A stretch of 64,000 nucleotides of DNA, taken from positions 30,662-94,661 of the forward strand of contig JAGAZE010000023.1 of assembly GCA_017940185.1 (NCBI GenBank), in the 5' to 3' direction. A program made the position numbers and the translations under genes. Below are positions 1 through 7,091 of the stretch, piece by piece. Origin of the DNA: Bacteroidaceae bacterium (GTDB lineage Bacteria > Bacteroidota > Bacteroidia > Bacteroidales > Bacteroidaceae). The notes under the pieces were generated by a model that saw nothing but the letters and a program-made list of their open reading frames with translations, did not search any database and was not told where the DNA came from. The first letter of the stretch is position 1; every line of letters begins with the position of its first letter.

Positions 1-150
1 TTGCGGATAGACGAACCACTCGCGCCACTGCAGCAGGTGTGCTGGCACATCGTCTTGCTCGAAGAAAGCACGCAAGATACGCTCCTCTTCCAATGTCGTC
101 AGACATTGCCAGTAGCGTTCCAGCAGCTGGTCGATGTATTTATAGTCCAT
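1..150 (-). CDS. Partner gene of the ECF sigma factor, 5' part only
   Basis: The reading frame starts with ATG at 150 (complement) and runs off the window after about 50 codons, beginning MDYKYIDQLLERYWQCLTTL. The start overlaps the last 11 bp of the sigma-factor gene in a different frame, so the two are probably translationally coupled. Short acidic proteins with this opening commonly follow ECF sigma genes in Bacteroidales, and a role in controlling the sigma factor or in the same envelope response is possible, but nothing in the visible 50 residues shows a function. No membrane segment is visible in this portion. Confidence 0.75.
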   Translation of the reverse strand, partial: MDYKYIDQLLERYWQCLTTLEEERILRAFFEQDDVPAHLLQWREWFVYPQ

Positions 151-652
151 ATTCGTCTATCTTTTGGTATTTGTTTCTCACGGCTTGGCGGCCGCGGAAG
201 ATGTTCACTTTCACTTGTTCTTGTGTGATGCCGAGAATATCGGCAATGTCTTTATAGCTTTTTCCCTCCACGTCGCGCAGTTGCAAGCAGGTGCGTTGTT
301 TCTCTGGCAGGGTGTCGATGAGTTGTCTGACGCGTTCCACGCGGTCGTTGTGGTGGGTTTCTTCCAGCGGTGTAGGGCTGCTGTCGGCTTGTTGCTGTGT
401 GTCTGCCATCTCCGCAACTTGGCGGAAGCTACGCTTGCGCAGGGCGTCAAGAGCCAAATTGCGGCAGATTGTCACGCACCATGCATCTATTTGCTCAATG
501 TCGGCCCAGCTGTTGCGCCGGTTCCATACTTTCAGCAACGTCTCCTGCACGATGTCCTCGGCATCTTCGCGCACCTGAACAATGCGCAATGCCACGCGGA
601 AGAGCATGTCCTTCAAGGGCAGTATGTCGTTTCGGAAGGTGAGGTTCTTCAT
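140..652 (-). CDS. ECF-type RNA polymerase sigma factor
   Basis: A 170-residue sigma-70 family protein of the extracytoplasmic-function group, which directs RNA polymerase to a small regulon. Region 2 spans roughly residues 12-75 (DMLFRVALRIVQ, then EDAEDIVQETLLKVW, the typical -10 binding helix). Region 4 spans roughly 110-165 (LPEKQRTCLQLRDVEGKSYK, then a helix-turn-helix over IADILGITQEQVKVNIFRGR). The length is usual for the family. I chose the ATG at 652 because the protein then begins MKNLTFRND just ahead of region 2; an ATG 12 codons further upstream is less likely. It overlaps the next gene by 11 bp. No anti-sigma with a membrane helix can be recognised in the window, so its signal is unknown. 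Confidence 0.9.
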   Translation of the reverse strand: MKNLTFRNDILPLKDMLFRVALRIVQVREDAEDIVQETLLKVWNRRNSWADIEQIDAWCVTICRNLALDALRKRSFRQVAEMADTQQQADSSPTPLEETHHNDRVERVRQLIDTLPEKQRTCLQLRDVEGKSYKDIADILGITQEQVKVNIFRGRQAVRNKYQKIDEYGL

Positions 653-750
653 CGTTGCTCTATTATTGATGACGTTTCGGCAGCACAAATGTTACAGTTT
701 GTGTTCTTTTTTTTGCGTCGACCCACGTTTTTTCTTTCCACGAAGCAGCT

Positions 751-1224
751 TTATTTGTTGTCTATCAGTGCTACTGCCATGGCGGCGATACCTTCTTCGC
801 GACCGGCAAAACCGAGGTGCTCGGTGGTGGTGGCTTTCACCGACACGTTATCAGCATCGGTGTGTAGTGTGTTGGCTATCGTCTGTCGCATCTTTGGTAT
901 GTAGGGAGCTAGTTTTGGGCGCTGTGCGATGATAGTGGCATCGATGTTCATGATACGGTAGCCTGCTTTTGCTATCATGTCGCCCACCTGACACAGTATC
1001 TCTTTGCTATCCATTCCTTCGGTTGCCTTGCTGGTGTCGGGGAAGTGTTGTCCTATGTCTCCCATTGCTGCTGCTCCGAGCAGTGCGTCAGCAATGGCGT
1101 GCAGCAGCACGTCGGCATCGCTGTGTCCCAGCAGTCCCAGGGTATGGGGTATGTGCAGCCCACCGAGGATTAGGGGGCGGTCGGCGGTGAGTTGGTGTAC
1201 GTCGTATCCTTGTCCTATGCGCAT
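751..1224 (-). CDS. ispF: 2-C-methyl-D-erythritol 2,4-cyclodiphosphate synthase
   Basis: Cytosolic enzyme of the non-mevalonate (MEP) isoprenoid pathway. It cyclises 4-diphosphocytidyl-methylerythritol 2-phosphate to the cyclodiphosphate with release of CMP. The 157 residues match the family length. The metal ligands are visible as D8 and H10 in GYDVH and H42 in [11 protein letters not shown], and the later stretches [11 protein letters not shown] and [13 protein letters not shown] are family signatures. It is separated from the porU-porV unit upstream on the same strand by a terminator-like hairpin (1274-1300), so it probably has its own promoter. Confidence 0.97.
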   Translation of the reverse strand: MRIGQGYDVHQLTADRPLILGGLHIPHTLGLLGHSDADVLLHAIADALLGAAAMGDIGQHFPDTSKATEGMDSKEILCQVGDMIAKAGYRIMNIDATIIAQRPKLAPYIPKMRQTIANTLHTDADNVSVKATTTEHLGFAGREEGIAAMAVALIDNK

Positions 1225-1273
1225 GTTCTTTTATATATTAATGGTGTGGCGTGTGTGTGCGTGTGGTTGAAAA

Positions 1274-1300
1274 ATCCCCTCCCTCAGTGAGGAAGGGGAT
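1274..1300 (-). terminator. Terminator after porV
   Basis: Twelve-base arms (ATCCCCTCCCTC at 1274-1285 and GAGGAAGGGGAT at 1289-1300) pair with one mismatch around an AGT loop. Read on the minus strand the hairpin is followed by a run of T, as expected of an intrinsic terminator ending the FAH-porU-porV transcript. Confidence 0.7.
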
Positions 1301-1317
1301 GTGGTGTGTGGCGGTTG

Positions 1318-2496
1318 TTATCTTCTCTTGAAGAGGTCTTTTATTCCGTCCATGTCGAATGTGAGCGAGAATCGCAGTGTCTGGTCGAGTGGATTGCTCT
1401 TGGCGGTGGATATCACGTATCCTGCGTCGAGTTGAAACACACTCATCTTGAATCCTGCTCCCACGGTGAAATATTTTCTGTTGCTTTTGTTTTCCGATTC
1501 GTGGTGGTATCCTGCTCTGACGGCGAATTGATCGTGGTACACATATTCAGCTCCCACGCTCCATTGTATCTCTTGCAGTTCTTCCTTGAATCCTCCCGGT
1601 GCGTCGTTGAAGCTTTTGAAGATGCCGCTTATCGACGACACGTCGTAGTAGTCGCGCTGTACGCGGTCCTGATAGTCTTCTGTTGTTTCTCCTTCTTGCT
1701 GCAGCGGGTAGGTGGGTACGAGCAGTTTGTTGGCATCAGCAGCGATGGTGAAGCGGTTGTATTCGTCGATAGGTATCATCAGAGAAGCTCCCAGTCGCAG
1801 GTTGGTGGGTATGAATTCGCTGCGGTCGTCGCCGCTGAAGGTTATCTTCGAACCGATGTTGGATATGTTGAGACCGAGTCCGAGTTGGCATTCTCGCGCT
1901 CCTATGTTGATATAGTTCTGATAGTAGCATGCCAGGTCGGCTGCAAAGGCCGATGCGGGGCTCGTGTCGTCGGTGTAGTTCCACGTCAGGTCGGAGTAGA
2001 TCCATCTCACGGCAGCTCCGAGCGAGAATGTCTCGCTGAGCATGAGTGAGTAGCCCACGTCCAACGACATTTCGTAGGGGTTGATGGTCATGTTGTCGCC
2101 TTCGGTCATCGAGGCGTTGGTGTACACTTCTCCGAGTGAGAAATAGCGCAGCGACGCGCTCACTGCCGAGTAGTCGCCTATGCGATAGTATCCCGACACG
2201 TAGGCCAGGTCGATGTCGTTGACGAGTTGTCGGAGCCATGGGGTGTAGTTCACCGACACGCCGGCTCTTGATATGCAGAAGGGGTATTTGGCAGGGTTCC
2301 AATATTGCGATGCCACGTCGGGGTCGGTAGCCGCTCCCACGTCGCCCATGCCTCCTGCGCGTGCATCGGGTGCGATGCTTTGCGAGGTGACGCTGGTCTT
2401 CACGGGGTTGAATATGTCCTCTTTCTGTGCCATGGTGTGCATGGAGAGCAGCAGACCGAACAGGCTTAGTGAGAGGCGTGTGGTGCGTAGGTTCAT
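1318..2496 (-). CDS. porV: T9SS outer-membrane protein PorV (LptO)
   Basis: A 392-residue outer-membrane beta-barrel with a signal peptide (about residues 1-23, ending HTMAQ). PorV is a shuttle of the type IX secretion system: it takes cargo from the translocon and delivers it to the sortase PorU, where C-terminal domains are removed and proteins are attached to the cell surface. Family marks include the post-signal segment SQSIAPDARAGGMGDVGAA, the DVASQYWNPAK stretch, and alternating aromatic strands through to the end. It follows porU on the same strand with an 84-bp gap, the conserved porU-porV order of Bacteroidetes. A terminator lies just beyond its stop. Confidence 0.93.
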   Translation of the reverse strand: MNLRTTRLSLSLFGLLLSMHTMAQKEDIFNPVKTSVTSQSIAPDARAGGMGDVGAATDPDVASQYWNPAKYPFCISRAGVSVNYTPWLRQLVNDIDLAYVSGYYRIGDYSAVSASLRYFSLGEVYTNASMTEGDNMTINPYEMSLDVGYSLMLSETFSLGAAVRWIYSDLTWNYTDDTSPASAFAADLACYYQNYINIGARECQLGLGLNISNIGSKITFSGDDRSEFIPTNLRLGASLMIPIDEYNRFTIAADANKLLVPTYPLQQEGETTEDYQDRVQRDYYDVSSISGIFKSFNDAPGGFKEELQEIQWSVGAEYVYHDQFAVRAGYHHESENKSNRKYFTVGAGFKMSVFQLDAGYVISTAKSNPLDQTLRFSLTFDMDGIKDLFKRR

Positions 2497-2580
2497 GTCG
2501 GTTGGGTGAATAGTGTTTGTTTTTTCTTAACGCAGAGTGTGTGTTTTTATTGTGTTTGCTCTGCTGCAGTGTTGCATGGC

Positions 2581-5500
2581 TTATTTGATGATGATGAGCT
2601 TTTTAGCTTTCGACGCATACTTGCTTCCCTCGTTTCCTATTTGCACGCGGTAGAGATACACGCCCGTCTGCAGTTGTTGTCCGCCGTCGGTGGTCAGGTC
2701 CCAGTCGATGGTGTAGGATGCCGTAGTCGACACGCCATGTTCAGTGTGTCGCCACAGCAGGCGTCCGCTCAGATCGTAGATGTCGAGTTCCACGTCGATG
2801 GGGCTTCCCGTACGGTCGTGACCGATGATGAATGTGGTGTTGGTGCGTGCGGGGTTGTGTGTGCAGTCTATGCTGAAGAGGGTGGGTTTGAGTGCCCTCA
2901 CCACTTCAAAGTCGAGCGTGGCTGTAGATGGGTTGTTGAGTATGTCCCATGCTCGGAAGGTGAGTGTATGGCGTCCGGGCGACAGTTCGGGGATGCTGTA
3001 GTAGGTGGTACCGGTGGTATAGCTGCCAAAGTCGAACTGGAAGTTACCGTTCAGGTTGAAGGTGTAGGCCATCAGTCCGTCAATGCACAGTTCCATGTCG
3101 TGTCCTATTCCTGTTCCCGCGGCATTGATACCGTCTTTGTCGGTGATGTTTGCCACGAAGTAGGGCGTGGTGTGCACCTTGCCTCCATTGCTGAACGACG
3201 GACTGTTGAGGTAGCAGTAGATAGAGGGTCCTATGGAGTCGTTGCCCATGCTTCCTGTGCCGCCCACCACGAAGTCGTCGAAGGTACCATGTGCCAGTTG
3301 TGTCTTGTCGTTGGTGTCTATGGCGTGCAGGTTGATCAGTCCGTTCTCGTTGCTGTAGTTAATGTCCATGGGCACGGCGAAGGTGATGGTGAATCGTCCG
3401 TTCTCCACGTTGTTGGCTCCGGCATAGAGTGTTTTAGGATAGTCGTAGTATGTGAATGCCGGCACAGGGGGTGAAGGTTTGTCCATGTCGGGGTCGTTAC
3501 GCTTGCATGTGATGAGTTCTGCCGCATCGAACACTGTGGCATGCACTGTGCCGTTGAAGTGTGTGGCGATGGTGTCGCCTTGGGCTATGTGTCCTTTCAG
3601 GGTGATGTTTTCGCCTGCTCTGATGCTGATGTCTTGTGTGCTGTTGGCGGCCATGCTGTTGATGGTGTCCACCACTATTTGCATTGTCGGTGTGTTGAGT
3701 GCCAGTGCGGGGTCGCCCAGCAGCGAGTATTGCAGCTTGTTGGAGGTGCGATCTTGTCCGGTGGTTATCAGGTCGTTTTTAGCTCTTTGCTGTGCTTCAC
3801 CCAATGTGGTTCGCTTTCCGTTGTTGATGCTGAGCACATGTTTCAGGTAGGCCAGGTTCATCACTCTGTTGCGGTGTGCATATACGGTGCGTGTGGTGCC
3901 GTAGAAGGCCACGGCTCCTCCCTTGCTGTTGAGCAGTGCTTCTTCGCCGATGTTGGTATTGGCTGCATCGAAGGGCATGATGTCGCACGAACAGGTAATC
4001 CACAGCGGCAGATTCTTGTTGCTGAAGTTCTGAAAGTCGTTGATGGTGAGCACGCGTTCGTGCGAGATGCTTATCTCCGAGCCGTGCCCGGCATAGTCCA
4101 TGACGAGTGCGCCTTGTTCTTGTTGCTGCTTGATGAGCTTTGTGGCTTCCGGATAGGCGTTGCCTGTGGCTGAAGTCTCGCGTGTGTAGGCATCCCACAT
4201 CACTTTCTTGACGGTGTAGCCCGGATATTGTTGCGCCACGCTCTCAGCGGCATCGTTGGCATCGGTCATGTGTTCGTTGCCATTGCCGTCGTCGCCCATA
4301 AACATCAGTGTGTTCTGCCATGCTCCGCCTTGCGTGTTGGTGGCGTAGCCGATGGTCTTGTCCACCATTATTTTTGCTTGCTCGGGTGTGCGCACGGGGA
4401 AACGCCCTATGGCGATGTCGAGTTTGTCGGCCGACATGGGGTTGAGTCCTTCTCCGTCGTCGAGCAGTCCGTAGTAGCCATCGTCGATATAGCATGTTAT
4501 TTCGTTGAGCGAGTTTTCGCTTTCCATGGCCAGCAGGAAGTCGTCGGGTGTGTGGCTTGCCCATTCGCTGCTGTTCATGCGGTTGTCCCATGCTGCATCG
4601 CCGAAGAGCAGCAGGTAGCGTGGCATGTCGGCATCGGTTTGTGCCCGGTCGTAGAGCATTTTGAGGTAGCGTCGGTAGGCATTGCCGTCGGGCGTGCCGC
4701 TGCTGAACTCGTTGTAGAGCTCGTCGGCGGGCAGTATGCGCACGCGCAGGCTGTCGTGCTGCTCGTGGTGTTGTTTCAGGCGTTCGGCCTGTTGACGCAG
4801 TTTCTGCGAGGTGGGTATGATGATGAGCATGTCGGTGGGCGTGTCGGCATGCAGGTTTTGATTGGTTATCTGGTGCACGTATTCGGGCACGGGGTGTGAT
4901 GACTGTGCCGACAGGGTAGGCGGTGGTGCCATCTGTTGCCCGTCGACAGTTATTTGCAGGTAGTCCATCCTCACCGTGCCGCGCCCGGTGTTGGTTATGC
5001 TAATGGTGTTGTTGTCTTGCAGATTGTCTACGGTATATATCTGTCCGGTGCGGCATCCGTGGTCGTAGGAGTCGGTGCTCACCACGTTGAGGCTTCCCAC
5101 CTCGCTCCCGTTGAGCGATATGCTGATGCCGGTGCTCACGTCGGATGTGGCAAACACGATGAGCCTTCCTTTGTTGCCTTTTCCTATGCGTTCCAGCTGG
5201 ATGTCGGCTTTCGCGCCACTGGCGATGGTCTGTCGGTCATAGAGTTGCCGTCCGCCCTGATACCATGCGTGGGCTTCCACCTCGTAGAGGCTGTTGCAGT
5301 AGTGTGGCGAGGGATAGAATCGGCTGACGAAGGTGGCGCTGTCCACTGTCAGATGTGCTGTGCTGTCTTCGGTCAGGAAGTAGTAGCCGTAGTCGGAATA
5401 GTAGTTGCGGCGTCGCGACTGCGTCACCGTTTGCGATGTCTTGTATCCGTAGGGTGTGCTGATGTCGTTGAGCAGTGCGTCTTCATAACTCACGGGTCCT

Positions 5501-6213
5501 TGCGCATGGAAGAGCAGTTGCGAGCCATTGTTGTAGAGCGGCACCTCGTGCAGGTCGTCGGTGTGACGCAGATAGTCGGGTGTAAGTGCTTCGGGTTGCA
5601 GCGCACCGCCGTAGCCGTAAACCTTCACATTGTCGATGTTGCTGAATCCCGCCTGCCGTATCAGGTCGTTGCTCAGGTGGTAGACTCCCGTTGCCGGCAC
5701 GCGTATCTTCACCCATGTGCCCTGCCGCAACACCGACTGCGGTGCGTAGGTGTCTGCGGGTGTCAGCAGGGGTGCTTTTGCGCCGTGCATGCTGGCAGAT
5801 GGTTTGGCCTGTCGCTGCACGTCAAGCATGAAGCTCACCAACCACTTCCATTGTCCGTCGATGTTGACGATGGGTGTTACCACCACCTCCAGCTTGGCGC
5901 GCTTGCGTTCCACCACTATCTGCTGCTGCAGCAGTGCTGGCTTGGGCGTGATGGCCTTGTAGCGTTCCACTTCGGCAGGTGTCATGTCGATATACTCGGC
6001 ATATTTCACCACCGCTGTGTAGGTCGTGTCACTGTAGTGTGCAGGCAGTGAGAAGGCGTGAGTGTAGGCAGGCAGCACGCTGTCGATGCGTATGTCGCTT
6101 GCCGAGAGGTTGACAAAGTGCTGTGCCTTTCCGCCTATCGCCATGCCGACGAGGGCGAACAGGCAGAGCCATCGCCGTAGGGTGGGAGAGATTGTGTGGT
6201 GTGCTATTTGCAT
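2581..6213 (-). CDS. porU: T9SS sortase PorU (C25 family cysteine peptidase)
   Basis: A 1210-residue cell-surface sortase that cleaves the C-terminal sorting domain of T9SS cargo and links the cargo to anionic lipopolysaccharide. A signal peptide covers about residues 1-28 (ending GGKAQ). The C25 catalytic core is in the middle: His710 in YAGHGSE, and Cys741/Cys743 in WITCSCD, of which the Cys before Asp is the probable nucleophile. The last 90 residues (DLSGRLLWRH to SKAKKLIIIK) look like a type A sorting domain, which PorU itself is known to keep. The start at 6213 (MQIAHH) was chosen because it precedes a signal peptide; the open frame further upstream is the antisense-like shadow of the hydrolase gene, which it overlaps by 10 bp. 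Confidence 0.95.
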   Translation of the reverse strand: MQIAHHTISPTLRRWLCLFALVGMAIGGKAQHFVNLSASDIRIDSVLPAYTHAFSLPAHYSDTTYTAVVKYAEYIDMTPAEVERYKAITPKPALLQQQIVVERKRAKLEVVVTPIVNIDGQWKWLVSFMLDVQRQAKPSASMHGAKAPLLTPADTYAPQSVLRQGTWVKIRVPATGVYHLSNDLIRQAGFSNIDNVKVYGYGGALQPEALTPDYLRHTDDLHEVPLYNNGSQLLFHAQGPVSYEDALLNDISTPYGYKTSQTVTQSRRRNYYSDYGYYFLTEDSTAHLTVDSATFVSRFYPSPHYCNSLYEVEAHAWYQGGRQLYDRQTIASGAKADIQLERIGKGNKGRLIVFATSDVSTGISISLNGSEVGSLNVVSTDSYDHGCRTGQIYTVDNLQDNNTISITNTGRGTVRMDYLQITVDGQQMAPPPTLSAQSSHPVPEYVHQITNQNLHADTPTDMLIIIPTSQKLRQQAERLKQHHEQHDSLRVRILPADELYNEFSSGTPDGNAYRRYLKMLYDRAQTDADMPRYLLLFGDAAWDNRMNSSEWASHTPDDFLLAMESENSLNEITCYIDDGYYGLLDDGEGLNPMSADKLDIAIGRFPVRTPEQAKIMVDKTIGYATNTQGGAWQNTLMFMGDDGNGNEHMTDANDAAESVAQQYPGYTVKKVMWDAYTRETSATGNAYPEATKLIKQQQEQGALVMDYAGHGSEISISHERVLTINDFQNFSNKNLPLWITCSCDIMPFDAANTNIGEEALLNSKGGAVAFYGTTRTVYAHRNRVMNLAYLKHVLSINNGKRTTLGEAQQRAKNDLITTGQDRTSNKLQYSLLGDPALALNTPTMQIVVDTINSMAANSTQDISIRAGENITLKGHIAQGDTIATHFNGTVHATVFDAAELITCKRNDPDMDKPSPPVPAFTYYDYPKTLYAGANNVENGRFTITFAVPMDINYSNENGLINLHAIDTNDKTQLAHGTFDDFVVGGTGSMGNDSIGPSIYCYLNSPSFSNGGKVHTTPYFVANITDKDGINAAGTGIGHDMELCIDGLMAYTFNLNGNFQFDFGSYTTGTTYYSIPELSPGRHTLTFRAWDILNNPSTATLDFEVVRALKPTLFSIDCTHNPARTNTTFIIGHDRTGSPIDVELDIYDLSGRLLWRHTEHGVSTTASYTIDWDLTTDGGQQLQTGVYLYRVQIGNEGSKYASKAKKLIIIK

Positions 6214-6821
6214 TGCAGTGATAGTATCTCTTTGTCTTCCAAGAAGCCTTTCAGCACGTCGCCCGGTTCGACGGGTCCCACTCCGGCGGGCGTGCCGGTG
6301 TAGAGTATATCGCCCGTGTGTAGGGTGAAGAAGCGGCTGATGTAGGCGATGATGTCGGCCACGCTGTAGAGCATGTCGGCTGTGTGTCCGCTTTGCACGA
6401 TATCTCCGTTTTTCTGCATGGAGAAGTGCAGGTCTTGTATGTCGGGCAGTTGCTCCTTGGGAATCCATTCGCCGATGGCTGCCGACTGGTCGAAGCCCTT
6501 GGCAATGTCCCATGGCCGCCCTTGTTGCTTCATCTGTGCCTGCATGTCGCGTGCGGTGAAGTCGAAGCCCAGGCTCACAGCATCGTAGTAGCGGTGGGCA
6601 AACTGTGGGTCGATGCTCTTTCCCGCCTTGCAGAAGCGGACGATTACCTCCGTCTCGTAGTCGATGCGTCCCATGTCGGAGGGCACGAAGAAAGGTTTCC
6701 CAGGCCGCAGCAGTGCCGTGTCGGGCTTGAGGAAGATGACGGGTTGTGCTGTTTTAGATAACGTGCCATGCAACTCTTTATTGTGCAGGGCATAATTCAT
6801 TCCTATGGCAAAGATTTTCAT
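6204..6821 (-). CDS. Fumarylacetoacetate hydrolase-family protein
   Basis: A 205-residue cytosolic hydrolase or decarboxylase of the FAH superfamily, similar in length to acylpyruvases and oxaloacetate decarboxylases. Visible motifs are IFAIGMNYALHNKEL at the N-terminus, the metal-site residues in IDYETEVIV, GFDFTARDMQ, the KGFDQSAAIG segment and the C-terminal GDILYTGTPAGVGPVEPGD signature. The exact substrate cannot be read from the sequence. It is the first gene of the unit with porU and porV and overlaps porU by 10 bp. A consensus promoter lies 27 bp upstream of its start. Confidence 0.88.
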   Translation of the reverse strand: MKIFAIGMNYALHNKELHGTLSKTAQPVIFLKPDTALLRPGKPFFVPSDMGRIDYETEVIVRFCKAGKSIDPQFAHRYYDAVSLGFDFTARDMQAQMKQQGRPWDIAKGFDQSAAIGEWIPKEQLPDIQDLHFSMQKNGDIVQSGHTADMLYSVADIIAYISRFFTLHTGDILYTGTPAGVGPVEPGDVLKGFLEDKEILSLQCK

Positions 6822-6848
6822 GGTGCAATGTGTTTAGGTCTTGTGCGA

Positions 6849-6879
6849 CAAAGGTAGTGCAAGGCGAGCGCAAAGCAAA
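6849..6879 (-). promoter_or_regulatory. Promoter of the FAH-porU-porV unit
   Basis: On the minus strand TTTG (6876-6879), a 19-bp gap and TACCTTTG (6849-6856) fit the Bacteroidetes -33/-7 consensus exactly. It lies just upstream of the hydrolase gene and points towards porU. Confidence 0.75.
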
Positions 6880-6931
6880 GCGAAAAAACCATTTTTCGCT
6901 TTTTTGCCGAGTTGTTGAGTTGCTTCCACAA

Positions 6932-6972
6932 ACCAATCTCGTCGACTTTGGTGACCAATCTCGTCGACTTTG
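6932..6972. repeat. 22-bp tandem repeat between divergent promoters
   Basis: The 19-base unit ACCAATCTCGTCGACTTTG occurs twice without mismatch (6932-6950 and 6954-6972), with a 22-bp period, about two helical turns. It sits between the hydrolase promoter and the malQ promoter. The spacing would suit a regulator bound on one DNA face, but no regulator gene is adjacent. Confidence 0.85.
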
Positions 6973-7034
6973 CATCACCGACAGACCACAGTAGCTCTCC
7001 ATGAGGAGCCTGGCAGTGTTGCTTTTTGTCTTTC

Positions 7035-7068
7035 TTTGCTTGCGAAAAGTGGAAAAACCGTACCTTCG
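7035..7068 (+). promoter_or_regulatory. Promoter of malQ
   Basis: TTTG (7035-7038), a 22-bp gap and TACCTTCG (7061-7068) resemble the Bacteroidetes consensus. The -7 box lies 23 bp upstream of the chosen malQ ATG and inside the open frame that extends upstream of it, which supports the start at 7092. Confidence 0.6.
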
Positions 7069-7091
7069 TGCCTGAATCATCAGCAAGCACT

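Noticed and set aside
2506-3474. Long plus-strand open frame antisense to porU
   Set aside because: It lies wholly opposite a well-supported sortase gene, has no domain and a biased Val/Cys-rich composition typical of an antisense shadow.
4936-6051. 371-codon plus-strand open frame
   Set aside because: Also antisense to porU, rich in Val, His and Cys, with no promoter or motif.
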